Shown here in pieces: positions 1 through 11,623 of a DNA stretch of 64,000 nt. How positions within the stretch are numbered: the first letter of the stretch is position 1; each line of letters opens with the position of its first letter. A model generated the notes under the pieces. The model did not search any database and had not been told where the DNA came from. It was given only the letters and a program-made list of their open reading frames with translations. The DNA comes from Tribonema minus (lineage: Eukaryota; Sar; Xanthophyceae; Tribonematales; Tribonemataceae), in assembly GCA_017506865.1 (NCBI GenBank), contig JAFCMP010000101.1:496001-560000 (forward strand), read 5' to 3'. The position numbers and the translations under genes are program-made.

Positions 1-478
1 GGGGAAGGGGGGGGGGCTTTGAGACTGTTACTTCAAGTATGACAGAGAGGTGGCAGTGAAGTGGCGTTGGAGCATTTGACGCGTTTTGGTCGTTCCTGTG
101 CCCTGTACTTTCTGTTCACCCTCGCTTGCGGCACAACAAAGCTCACTTCAAGCATCTGCAGAAAAGTGCGTGTGCAAAGCACAGGTCTTGCTGCACCAGC
201 GGCACAAATCGAGGGCGGACAATGGCTGCTACTTCTGCAGAAGCGTCTGCGCATTTGCCAGGGTGACGGCGCAGCGCTACCACACGTGCTCGTGCTGCTG
301 CCTGCATTTGAGGAAGAGCTGCGACGTGCGAGCACGCACTAACTAGGGTTGGGGTCAGAGAACTGATCCCTAACCCTAACCCTAATTTAGGGTTAGGGCT
401 AGGAAAACCAAACCCTAATCCTCAGCTCCTGAAGACGCCAACGCCGGCACGCACCGAGCAGTGAGCACGGCCACTCAC
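1..478. other. Unassigned end of window with head-to-head telomeric repeats
   Basis: No exon can be defended here. The HAD phosphatase gene must continue in this direction, because its last visible exon ends in phase 1 just after the HVG motif, but I found no matching next exon. A minus-strand frame at about 60-300 is open and moderately protein-like but does not resemble the end of a HAD protein. The window opens with a G-run. Positions 368-403 hold CCCTAA repeats followed directly by TTAGGG repeats. Confidence 0.4.
368..403. repeat. Inverted (head-to-head) telomeric repeat, presumably intronic
   Basis: Three CCCTAA units run directly into TTTAGGG, TTAGGG and TAGG units, forming a short palindrome of telomere-type repeat. 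It lies just downstream of the last visible HAD phosphatase exon (donor at 478), so it is probably intronic. Such head-to-head arrays can arise by telomere fusion or by repair of a break with telomeric DNA; the sequence alone does not distinguish these. Confidence 0.8.
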
Positions 479-3464
479 CTACGTGCACCCACTCCGGGCA
501 GCCGTCAACAGCAGCGCTCTCGGGGTACCGAGCTCGTGCGTATGCGTCCAGGAACGGTCCTGGATCAGGCTTACGCGCGCCCACCTGTCGCGTGGCAACG
601 ACAGAGCGCATGCACGCAGGGGTTGAGGTTGGGGACGTGAAGTTTGTGCGGCAGGAAGCGGTAGGTATACCAGTGGCGGCAACATACGCCTGGATCATGG
701 GTGCCCCACAATGGTGAGCCGCGTACTGTGCCAGGCGCAAGCCATTGCCGATTCTATGCTATGTTGTCTCCCACGCAAGTAGAGCATGCACGCAATCAAT
801 GACATTGAAGAGTGGAACAGTTGCGGTGGGCTGGACAGAGCGTCTCTATTGAATACGAAGTGCCAAAAGCAGCTCAACAAAGTGTTTGCCACTGTTACCC
901 CCCTGTGTTGCGGACACCGCCGATCACATGACGAATTACGCGCAACATGTGCTGCAGCCGAGCGGTTACGTCAGTTGCGTCAGTTGCGCCGTCGCAGACG
1001 CGCGCACCTGCTCCGCCGTCGTGCAGAACTCAAACGCCTCCGCGAGGCACGGTATCGTGGCGGTGTCGGCGTTGCCGTTGGTGATGGCGCAGAGCCGCAC
1101 GCCACGCGTCTTCAGCGCCGCCAACCTGCAAACATCAAGTTGAAGTTGAAGTTTATGCGGAGCATGTGTTGGGAGCGCGATGTGCTGCGCGCACCGCACT
1201 CAGAGCGCATCGCTCGCGCTCGCGTGTGCGCGCGGGGAAGCGCACGCTGTCATTGGCCGCCAATGCGCGTGTTGCGCAGCGCCGACGCGCAAGGCTCTCT
1301 ACACAGGCGCATATGGCATCTACATGCTCATTCGCACGCTTGACGATCACCACACTTACTGGATGAATGATACTTCCTCACTTCCAGCAGCGCACGGCTG
1401 GCGTCGGTCTCCTGTTGCATTGGCCACCTCGATGTCTACCTCTGGCGGTATACAGCAACACGTTAGCAAGCACCAGCTCTCTGCGTTGCATCGCACAGTC
1501 CGCCTCTCAGTCAGTGCGAAGACTCTGCTCATGGAGACTGCAAGAGGATGAGATGGCCTTCATTCGCAGAGCGCGAAACACACCAGGCAGTGATACTGAG
1601 CACTAACAATACTTGCAGAATTCGTTTGTCTGGTGCCCTGATCATGCTCACAGGGAACCCAAGGCGCATTGTCGCTGTGCTCGCAGAACATGTGTGACCC
1701 CGTGCTTACCACTGTTATTGCGCGCACAAAGCGCGCACCACTGAAGTTTGACATAGAGAAACGAGTTGACATAGAGAGACAGGTTGACATATCATGAATC
1801 AATTGAGCTGCACCCAGCCCACGCCCGCGCGCTGCACCAGAAGTCACGCAGTGTCGCACGACGCAACGGCGATGGACACACATACGACGCACGCCGTGAT
1901 CAGCCATAACTGAACTTGGCCGACGTCACAGTTGGCGCGCTTGTGCAAGTGCAGCGCATACCCTAATCCCCAACCCCCGACAGCGAGCGGCGCATCAACA
2001 ACTTCAACAACATACTTCAATAAAAGGGCAGCGCTCTGCACTCACGTGCTCAGCACGCCCGGGAACATCAGCGCCTCGACGTCGTTTCGCGCCGCAAACC
2101 AAACTTCAAACGCGGCCCCCGCCGCCGCTGCCACCCCCCCCTCGTCCCCCTCCCCCCCAACCCCCCTTCCCCCGCCACCGCACCCGCCGCCTCCGCTAGC
2201 ACGCGCCGTATCGCCTCCCGCCGCAGCGCCGTGAGGTGTATCGGCGAGGGGTGAAGGGAGGGGTCCGCTGAGCGCTGCTCCCCCCACACGGCGCGCATGG
2301 CGTCGGGGACGCTGCGCAGCGGGGGCGCGGCGGCAGCGAGCACGGCAGGCGCGTGAGCGCGTGTCGGGCGGAAAGTAGATTAGCGATATGAAACTTCTAG
2401 CAGCGCACGACTGGCGTCGGTCTTCTGCCGCATCGGTCACCTGGTTGTCTACCTCTGGCAGCGTGGACCGAACAGGCTAGTGAGCAGAGCAGCTCTCTGC
2501 ATTGCAACGAGATTAACAGCCTTTGAGCGCAGCGATTGAGCACTGCAGCTGTTAGCACTGCGGTTGAGCGCTGCTGCAGCAGTCGGTCGTTACGACGCAC
2601 CTGCCGATGTTCGGATCGATGGCGCGGAGGTGCGCGGCGAGGGCGTCGTTGGCGCGCGTGATCACCTCCCTGGTCGGCCATATCTGCGGCGCGCACGCGC
2701 GCAGGCGGACAGAAGCGCGCAGCGTCAGTTATCATGGTAGGTATGTACAGGGGTATGTATAGGGGTATGTATAGGGGTATGTATAGGTAGCTTTTGTGGG
2801 CTGTGCTGCACCCCTCGAATGTGTGCGGACGCTGCTGCGGCGAAGAAGACTGCACAGCTCGGCGTTTGCTTCAGTGAGCCGCGAGTTGCAACAGCAGCGG
2901 GGAGCTCCTCCATGGGTTGTTGAGTGGTCTTTACGTGTATGTTGACCACCAGAGTGCCGGGCCATAGGCAAGCGCGACATGATCTACGCACGCCCGCTTA
3001 GCATGGTGCTGAGCACTCGCCGATTGAAGTCGTAGCGCATACAACTTGAAGTATAGACGGCGAGCGGTGACGCCCGTGGCGGCGCTCACTGAATGTCGCA
3101 GCTTCTTCTGCGCACGCGCAAGATGGCAGCAGAGGTCCCGTGCCTACTCCTCAGTGCTGAGCCACCGGCATCAGGATCAGCTCCGCGCCGCTGACTACGC
3201 CTTCAACTCAACAACCTTAGGGTTAGGTTAGGGTTAGGGTTAGGCAACAATCTGTACAGCGAGGAGGATTTGCTGTGTCGTACGGGTAATCTCTGCCGCC
3301 GCAATTTGACGAACGGCGGCGCGCGCGCATTGCCGCCCAACAGCCGGCGCAGCGCTGCTGTGACATTCAACAACTTCAGCTTGGTCAAGTGTTCCAGTTC
3401 AACAAAGTGGTGAAGTGTCGTAGCGCGCGCCACTTGCCGTGTCGTCCAGGTCGAAAGAGATCAT
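479..3464 (-). CDS. HAD-superfamily phosphatase, YigB/FMN-hydrolase-like (five exons, 3' end missing)
   Basis: Exons on the minus strand: 3464-3438, 2683-2601, 2311-2046, 1125-1008 and 584-479. Exon 1 carries HAD motif I (FDLDDT, nucleophile and general acid Asp) and runs into IWPT in exon 2, as in YigB-type phosphatases. Exon 3 encodes the helical cap and ends with the motif FPGVLS. Exon 4 carries motif II (AITNGNA). Exon 5 carries motif III (GARKPDPG) and the start of motif IV (WVHV plus the first base of Gly). Known relatives dephosphorylate FMN or the riboflavin precursor 5-amino-6-(5-phosphoribitylamino)uracil; the exact substrate here is inference. Intron 1 uses a GC donor (GCAAGT). Exon 3 is one or two bases out of frame within a G-rich stretch near 2110-2190, which may be a homopolymer error or a tiny intron. 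The start Met at 3464 is the simplest choice, but the frame stays open upstream, so a transit peptide is possible. Confidence 0.8.
2739..2788. repeat. Short tandem repeat in HAD-gene intron 1
   Basis: About four copies of a 13-bp unit (ggtatgtataggg) lie in the intron between HAD exons 1 and 2. The array is simple and nearly perfect, so it is probably polymorphic. Confidence 0.85.
3217..3244 (+). repeat. Interstitial (TTAGGG)n repeat in HAD-gene intron 1
   Basis: Four TTAGGG-type units, one of them TTAGG, sit in the GC-AG intron between exons 1 and 2 of the HAD phosphatase gene. Confidence 0.85.
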
Positions 3465-3649
3465 CTTCACCGCCGCGGCTCGTCGGACGGCAGTGCACGT
3501 CTGACCCCCGGAGGCGGAGCTCAATGCCCCTTGCTGAGCACTGGCACTGCTGGCAGCTTGCTGATCGCTGAGGTCACTGACAGCGGTTGCGGCATCCGTC
3601 GTGGTGGTCGCGGCAGCCGCGCCGCCCCTGTGACAGCCGGAGCAGTGAG

Positions 3650-5380
3650 GGGTGTCACGGCGCTGAAGTTTGCTGTCAGCTTGCGCTTTACTTTGCAATG
3701 GCACAGCCAGAATATGGTCTGGACTGGACTCACGAGGTTGATGATAATGGTGTCCATGGCACCGGCCACATGCACTCCATTGTGGCGACCAGAATCCACG
3801 CATGTGGACACCGTGGCACGTAGTGCTCAGTTGCGCCGCTTTCCGCGGCGCTTGCGATTGCAGTGCCAGATAATGTTCAAGAGCGCAAAGGGCACGTGCC
3901 ACCCGAATAAGAAGGATACTAACTTCAACATGCAATGTGGGAGGAAATACACATGATGAGGATCATTGACAAAGCCGAGGTCTTCAAGAACGACAAGGCG
4001 ATGCACAAGTTTGAAAAGGGCGACCTCATCTAGGCCAAAAGGACCTGCAGGCACAATAACCGTACAAAGGTGCATGTTCCCACGTACCCCCAATACGAGT
4101 CACCTCCCCAAGCGCCACTGCCGCCGCTCTGCTCGCCGAAAGTGCTGTCGCAGTGCTTCAGCCGAGGTGTCAAGGCCTTTGTCATTCTACTTCTGTGTGC
4201 CCTGCTATTCTGACCAAGCGTCGTAGATGCAAACGCTCGCCAATGCTGAAATGCTGGCAGGGATGTGAAGGTGCAGGAGAGCCTCAGCACCAGCAGCACC
4301 ATGCAGCGACCCTTGATCTTGTGCATCGCACAACAGTCATCAGTCCTGCATGACCCACGCTGTCACACAGCTGTACAGCAGGCTTTCTCACAGTGAGTTC
4401 AAGATGCGAAAGGAGGACTCGCCCACTTCAAGTCCTGGAAACCTGAAAAGTTTCAGTGAAAACATTTGCATACACACATCTTCATTCCAAAATTCACTGA
4501 TGATGATTCTCCAACGATGTATCACATGGACAAGTTGGGGCTGCCTAGAAATCAGTCCTGGTGAGCTAGCTTGAGGTATGGGAGTCACGTGCAACCTGCC
4601 AGCCCTTTGTGATTCTGCGATTGCCAGTGCTCTCGGCTAGCAGTATGACTGTGGTCGTGCCTACTGTACAAATTTACCACTACGTGGCCAAAACCCAGGA
4701 AGAGTGCTCCGCCCACTACATGAGCCAAAGTGATATTGTGAAGGGAGATCGTACATCATTCCTGACAGCAAACCCATTTACAGTGTACATCTTCCAGGGG
4801 ACATGGCTACAGTGCACAAGAAAAGCTATATATACTGGTTGTTCGCCTACAACACGGGGCAGAGTATGGAGCACCATGATGTTTTGACAATGCGCTAGCG
4901 AGCACTACACAGACCCTCAGCCTGCACATTTTGAGACACCAAGATTGAGTTGGTGAGGGAATGCTTTGATGATGCATTTGGGCATGTGTAACAGCATGTA
5001 TGTAGCTACCGCGCTTGACTTGATGCGCACTTGCCCGCAAACATGGATCAAACTGAAACCGTGCCACATAGGGACTGAAGGGGGACAATGATACAAGTTG
5101 GATGGCAGACCATCCCTCCCTGCGTCCAGGTGCTACAAAAGCTGCTTTTGAAAAGCATGACCGAAGAGAAGGACAAGCAGGGATGGTCAAGCACACCACA
5201 TGAACACCGCAAACTCCCACAAAACACATCAAAAATTCACAAACAGCGACATCATCCAGAGCTTAAATCTGCGGACATCACGCCTTGCGCATGGATGGAA
5301 GAAACAGCACTGAAGAGCAAGTGGAGAGTGATGTGTGGCGAAAGCAGCGAAACCTTATTACGTATAGTCGTGCGGTAACA
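3650..5380 (+). pseudogene. Decayed coding-like segment, family not recognised
   Basis: Between the HAD phosphatase and kinase genes, this stretch has protein-like translations in changing plus-strand frames, several reading-frame breaks and lower GC than its neighbours. Local segments look like folded-protein sequence, for example the words IPDSKPIYSVHLPGDM near 4750. I could not name a family. It may be a dead gene or a remnant of a mobile element. No terminal repeats were seen. Confidence 0.3.
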
Positions 5381-6275
5381 ATCGTCCCAGCCGGGCAATC
5401 CCCGGCGTGTTGCGTTATAATTCCGTTTCTAAGCTGCAGGTTTGTACAGCCAGCGCCCTAAACGTACAACGACACGGTAGCACTAGGGCTAGGAACGCTC
5501 TCCAAACCCTGACCGCAGGTCTCTGAGGTCCATCCCGCCCGTACCCTCAGAGAATCAGGCCACAGTTCCAGCAACTTCAACTCCCCCTTTGGTGTCCCGC
5601 ATTGCAGTACACGCGCGCCCCCCTTTTTCCAGCTCACTGACGAGAAGGCTCGGATGTCACACTTGAAGTTTGACTTGAAGTCTACAGTCTCTAGCGTGCG
5701 CCAGGACGCAGATGGGCAGAGTTCGTTTTTGCAGCAGCTGCATGGCCCGCAATGTTGAAAGCGGCGCAGCAGCACAGCAATGTTGAAGTGTCATGCTCCC
5801 GCGTTGCAGTTTGGTGATGTGGATTTGCTCTTGGTGTCGGGCGTGGCGGTCCGGGCTCCAGTGCTGAGCAGATGACACACAGGAGGGGGGGGGGGTTGGG
5901 GGTCAGTGTGGCTCCAGAGCATCCGAGCGCTGCAGTTGTGCTGTGAAGTATGCGGTGCAAGCTAGCTCTGCATATGTAGTCTGATGGCGGAAGCCGCAGC
6001 AAGGCATGATTCACGACACACAGGCGTTGACAACAATCTATAGAAGAGGTCGCAATCACCCTGAGCATTGAAGTGCCGGACTCACAGTGTATCACCCATT
6101 TGCCATTGCAACTGAGATGCAACTTCAGGCAGCGTATCACCCCTTCGCCATTGCAACTGAGATGCAGCTTCAACCACACTCTCAATACGCAGATTGCATC
6201 ACAAGCGGCCAGTGCATCAAGCGACATGCCTGAACACCACACATCAGGGGGTTGATTGGCACACACACCTAGTGG
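5381..6275. other. Intergenic region downstream of the kinase gene
   Basis: No supported exon. Positions 6087-6172 hold two copies of a roughly 42-bp tandem repeat (units begin near gtatcacccatttgccattg and gtatcacccc). The kinase transcript should end within this stretch. No canonical polyadenylation signal stood out. Confidence 0.5.
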
Positions 6276-9200
6276 TTACCTGCGCCCTTTGAAGAACGCG
6301 CGCAGCGGGCTGTTGACGGGGGACACTGTGGGGGACATGCCGAGGGGGGAGGGGGCGTAACTGCCAGGGGAAGTTGAAGTGGCGGGCGAGGTTGTGTTGG
6401 GTGCCGTGCATGGGCCTCCGCTCGCGAGCCGGTGAGCCTGCGCACAGCAGAGAATTGAAGTTGATGATGGTGAGTTGAAGTTAAGTGGTGGCGGCAGCAA
6501 CACCTGGCACCCAGCACTGAACAATGAAAATGGCTCAAACGCTATTATATGAGCACGCGCGCCATATGCACGGCCCAGACTTGGCGTTCACGTTTCAGCC
6601 TCTGAGTGTGTCCCCTCACTCACCCTTGCAAGGCTGAGGCTGTCAGGGACTGCCCACGATGTGTGGCGCCAGCGCTAAGCACTACAGGCTTGAAGTTTGG
6701 GGTCAGCCTACCTCTGAACAAACAGCCTGTACAGTGTGACCGCACACCCTAGATGGCACACATTCAACTCATCCTGGAAGCGCCACAAGCTAGACTCTCA
6801 TGCACACGCACGCCAACCGGGCATACGAAAAGAAACAATTCAAATCTTCAACCAAAACTTCAACGGCTGACTCACCAGCGCGTCGCCGGGGTGTATGAAC
6901 TGGTCGCGCATGGCGCCCACGCTGGGCGTCGTCGGCGCGTCCGGCGGCTGGTGGAAGCCGTGCGGCAGCAGCTGGCGCGCGCGGTGGCTCATGGAGAGCG
7001 ACTGCGCAGCGCTCAGCGCGGCCTCCTGCGCGGCGTACGGCGGCGACACCGCCTGTGGGGGGGGGGGGCGACAGCGCGGCGCAGAGTGAGGCGCGTGAGC
7101 GACGGTGTCATGGGTGGAGCGCCGCAGTGAAGGGCGAGCTCTGATGTGTGTGTGTGGGTGTTGAAGTGCGGCAGCAGCGCTCGGCAGAGACATCAGGCGC
7201 ACACGCGCGTGTGGTGGCACTGATGGCGAGCGCTCTTTGTCGGCAGTGTCTTCGCAGCAGGGCTTGTGCGCAGCGCGTCCCATCCCTGCAAAGACGCTGA
7301 AGCTACATCAGCCCCGGTGGGCAAGGCACTTGGTGGCTGCGACGCGACGGCCGAGGCGTGCGCGTGCGCACCCACTTCGGCCCAACTACTTCAATTGTGA
7401 CGCACCTGCGGCGACGCCGCATCCAGCTCATTGTCATCATCGCCGTCATCCTCGTCGCACGGCGGCGTGCACGGACACGCGTCGTCGCTGTCGACAACGA
7501 GGTCACATGGCGCAGCGTCACAGGCGCCGCCGCCGCCGCCGTCGTCCGCTGTGACAGCGCTCACAGCGCTGGCGTCGCCCCTCTCGGTGCGCTCCTGGTT
7601 GCACTCGGGGACGTCGATGGTGAGGTCGCGCCGCGGCTGCTGTGGGGGGGGAAGGGGGGAGCAGCGGGGGCAGCGCTCAGTGTCAGGCGCAGCAAGGGTA
7701 GGCAGGTATGCGAGCGCACTGCGGGTGGGGGGGGGGGGGGGGGCGGGGGAGGGGTCCTGATGGTATCAAGCGTGCAGTTGGCTAGAGGATGGCCGTTCCA
7801 GAGAAGCAGTTGCAGGAGTACGCCCTAACTGCAGAAAGCAGCTGCATGTGTTCGCGTTATCGTCAAAAACCACGCACTAGCCAGTGCAAAGCACAAGTCC
7901 TGCCCGCATCAGGGCACCACTTCTCACCTGCGCCAGCATGTGCGCGTGCGCCGAGCGCTGCTGCTGCTCCTGCGACGACGGCGGCGGCGGCGGCAGCGCT
8001 GCTGCAGCCGCGTGCCGCAGGATCCACGGGTGGCGCAGCATGTCAGCAACGCTCAGCCGCTTGCGCGCGTCCAGGTGCAGCGCGGTGAGCAGGAAGGCCG
8101 CCAGGTCAGGGCTCAGCCTGCAGGACCTCGGAGCCAGGGGTGGTCGAATTCATGAGTCAGATTCATGAGTCAGATTCAAGAGTGCTCGCCTCGGCAGCAG
8201 CGCAGCGCTTCCGGAGCAGAGCAGCAGGTGTGGGCGCGACATGTTCGGCTTCGATGCCCTGGTCAGCGTGGACGCTCAGGGTAGTGGTCAGGTGCGTGTC
8301 CTGTCATACTTAACAACACCTCCATGACACCTCAACATATGGCCTCAACAATGTGCCGCGGAAGGTGGTGGTCAGGGCGTGCCCTGCCATACCCACACCA
8401 CCACCATCACACTTCAACATCTCACTTCAACAATGTGCTGCGGAGCACTGCTCACCTGCCGGGGAGCTCCGCCTGCAGGTTCCTGGAGGCGGCCTGGATG
8501 GCCTCGTCGAAGGCCTTCGCGCTCTTGAGGTTGGTGTACTCGTAGGCACCCATCTGCACCGGGCAATGAACACAGTGCACGCAGCAGCAGGCAAGGGTCA
8601 GAATGATCGTTGTACACACAACCGCCTGCTTGGCTTCATTCATCTCCTCAGGATGAGACACATTGTTACTGGCCCAACCTGCTAGAGTCGGGCACAAGGA
8701 CTTTCGGCCGCACGTCACCAGTTGAACTCGGCAAAGCACGTCACCAGTTGAGGTCACACTCACCCAGAGAGGCGGCAGAAGTCCTCGTGCCCGAGCACGA
8801 GCTCGAGCAGGATGCAGCCAAGCGACCACGCGTCGGCCTTCTTGCCGTCGTACGCGCCGCACGTCACCGATTGAACTAAGAAAGTTGAAATTATACTCAC
8901 CTAGAGGCGGCACAAGTCCTCGTTCCTGAGCACGAGCTCGAACAGGATGCCGCGGAGGCACAACGCGTCACCGATTGACCTCAGCGAAGCACGTCGCCAG
9001 CTGAAGTCACACTCACCCAGAGAGAAGCGGCGGAAGTCGTCGTGCCCGAGCGCGAGCTCAAGAAGGGCGTATTCCGTCACCGGTTGAACTCAGCAAAGTT
9101 GAAGTCACTCACCCAGAGGCGGCAGAAATCCTCGTGCCCGAGGACGAGCTCGAGCAGGATGCAGCCGAGCGACCATGCGTCGGCCTTCTTGCCGTCGTAC

Positions 9201-11623
9201 GCGCCGCGCACGAGCATCTCCGGCGCGAAGAACCCCGGCGAGCCGCAGAACTCGTGCAGCGCGCGCGGCGCCGCGTGCGCACGCCTGAGCGCTGCCTCCT
9301 CGGCGTCCGTCTCGACGCGCGCGCACAGGCCAAAGTCGCACAGCAGCACGCGCGACGCGGCGGTGAAGGCGCCCTTCTCCGCGAAGAGGATGTTCTCGGG
9401 CTTGAGGTCGCGGTGGCAGATGCCCTGCGCGTGGCAGTACGCGACGGGGTCCATGATCTTGGCCAGGAGCTGCGCGGCGATGGCCTCGGAGACCTGGTGG
9501 GGGGGGGATGGGGGGTATAAAGGCGGGGGGGGGGGGGTCAGTGCTCGGCAGTGGAGTACACAACGTGCAGCATTCATTCATGCGTGTGCAAAATATAACT
9601 CAAGGGCATTGAAGCGTTGCGCTTGGCGCAAAGTGCAAGTGCCGGGCAGTAGTGATTTACATAGTGCTCAGCTTTCCGCTCTGCCATGTGGCCGGTCTCT
9701 GATGGGCAACAGGCGACACACCAGTGCATCACGGATACCCTTGGGTCTAACAGTATTGCCCCAAGCTTAGACCAGACTTGTTGTGACATCAGTCTCATCC
9801 CAACTTCAACTCTAGCCCCCCGACCCTTGACCCCTAACCCTAACAGAGACATAGGGCTTACCCCGTCCAGGTGCGCGTCGAAGAACTCAAACAGGTCCTG
9901 CCCCGCCTTGTCGGTGATCATGTAGATGCACTGCGGCGCGTGCACGACGTCGTACAGGCGCATGATGCCGGGGTGGTCCAGGCGCTGAGCGTTGTGGCAC
10001 AAGCAGGAATGAACACACCAGACGCGGTGGAAGGGAAGGGTTAGCTCAAGTGTTGCCTCAGAGGGGCGTACTGCGTACATGCTGTTCTGCATCTCTCCGC
10101 TGAAAGGCGCAGTACATAGTATAGTTCCTGTTGGGGTGTAGAGATATGCAGCTCGGCACACATGATGCATCCGCAGTGGGCGAGGGGGGTAGACGCGCAA
10201 GGCGGAAAGTTGCATCGGGGCGTATTATGCGCTACCCAAATAGAATTCGACAAGCTCAGCCAGCCCCATGGACTGCGCAACAGCGCTGCTGCAGCAGCTA
10301 GCCACCCCAGGACCTAAGCAAATGAGAATTGCCCACAGGTTCGCATTACGCCCGGATGCACGCGCAGGCTGCACACGTGCTATCGCCCCCCCCCCCCCCC
10401 CCCCCCGCAGCCGTCTCGTAACGTGCACAGCAGCGCAGCGCGATGCGCTCAGCAGCAGCGCTCAGCGAGAGCGAACGCACCTGCAGCGACGCGATCTCGT
10501 TGTCGACGCGGCGCAGCGTCGTCACGTTGACGACGCCGCTCTTGTCGATCATCTTGACGGCGAGCTGGCGCGCGGCGCCCGCGCCGTCGCGCATGCGCAC
10601 GCCGCGCACCGCCGCAAACTGCCCCTCCCCCAGCACCTCCCCCAGGAGGTAGGGGCCGACGCGGTCCTTGTCCTCCGCGAGCGAGCGGTCGACCTCGGGG
10701 ATGGCCTCCAGCCACGCGGGGCCGCGCCCCTCGACCGCTGGGATGCGGCACGAGGGGATGTAGTCCCACAGCACCTCGCGCAGGTGCGCCTTGACGCCGT
10801 CGTACTTCTGCCGCAGGGTGCAGAACTTGTCGAAGAGGGCGCGCTGCTGCGCGTGGAATGAGGTCACCGTGGCTTGGCCCTCCGCGGCGACCTTCTCCAG
10901 CTCCGCGATCCGCGCCTCCCGCCTCCGCAGCTCTCGCCTATATCGCTCCACGGCCATGGTCAGCAGCGCTATCTTGCTCTCCAGCTGGCCCTCCGAGGCT
11001 CCCGCGGCGGCGCCGCTGGCCTGCGCTGGTGCAGGTGGTGGCGTCGCCGTGGCGTCCGACCTCGGAGGCACTAGCCTGGCCGCCGTTTGCTGCTGCTGCT
11101 GCATCAGGTGCTGCGGAGACGGAGTGCGGCATCTGGTCACGCAGTTGCTGCCGGGCCGCCCCGGGCTGCCGCTACGTTCCCTGTGTTGGGTGTGCCCCCG
11201 TGGGGACTTTCGGCGCTTTGATGCTGCCTTTATCACAAGAGGGAAGCCCTGGCCGGCGCCCATTGTACTGGTACTACTATTGCGGTGCTGTGCTGTGGGG
11301 GTTTCATCGTCGCCATGCACGACGACAACCTGCGGTGCATGCGGCGTGCAGAAGTCATGAGTGAGCGTGAAGCCATACACATCTGTGCGTGATGCACGCA
11401 ATGACAAGCGCTCCCTGTGCGTGCTGCCTACCTTGCTAATGCATGCGGCCTTGGAACCTCCACAACCCTGCTCTGCAGCGAGACCTGCTTCGATCAGGGC
11501 CCTCAGCCGGCAGGCCGAGAGGCCGTCGCAGCAGACGGTGTACTCAGAGCCCTCCATGACTCTTTGCACTGCCCTACGTGTCCAGCCACTACACCAAGTG
11601 CCTCCTTTGCTCGTCCTCCACAC
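6276..11623 (-). CDS. Serine/threonine protein kinase with N-terminal coiled coil
   Basis: Well supported exons: 11329-10481, 9984-9862, 9493-9113, 8553-8456, 8117-7928, 7639-7406, 7052-6876 and 6437-6276 (stop TAA). A probable first exon spans 11623-11432. All junctions are GT-AG and phases match. Counting from the Met at 11263, the protein is about 715 residues. It has a Gln/Pro-rich N-terminus, a charged coiled coil (about 75-150), a glycine loop GEGQFAAV (212), the ATP Lys in AVKMIDK (237), HRDLKPEN (329), DFG (355), GSPGFFAPE (about 386-393) and the final kinase helix ending RHPWI (about 490). An acidic, Cys-containing tail follows. All catalytic residues are present, so it should be active. 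The lobes and activation loop look CAMK-like. The N-terminus and substrate are unknown. The C-terminus rests on the stop at 6276, although CAG|GTAACC there could instead be a donor. Confidence 0.88.
8756..9213 (-). repeat. Four tandem copies of the kinase exon end plus its 5' splice site
   Basis: The parental segment is the last ~100 nt of kinase exon 9493-9113 with its donor CTCTGG|GTGAG. Downstream in the transcript, three diverged partial copies begin near 9012, 8895 and 8756 (the last is the longest, ending near 8862). Each keeps a donor-like GTGAG and each is followed by a short intron-like spacer containing a GTCACC(A/G)(A/G)TTGA word. Unit spacing is about 95-140 bp. The copies would add competing 5' splice sites. 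They look like repeated local duplications across an exon/intron boundary. Confidence 0.85.
9823..9845 (-). repeat. Interstitial telomeric repeat in kinase intron
   Basis: Telomere-type units (two or three, reading CCCTAA on the plus strand) lie 17 bases inside the donor of the intron following kinase exon 9984-9862. Confidence 0.7.

Noticed and set aside
6276-6278. Kinase gene continuing past 6276 through donor CAG|GTAACC
   Set aside because: An in-frame TAA ends the frame there and no convincing downstream exon was found; kept only as an alternative.
9042-9770. 242-residue plus-strand open frame
   Set aside because: It is antisense to the kinase catalytic exon, whose motifs and splice sites are unambiguous.
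10268-10861. 197-residue plus-strand open frame
   Set aside because: Antisense shadow of the kinase N-lobe exon with low-complexity composition.
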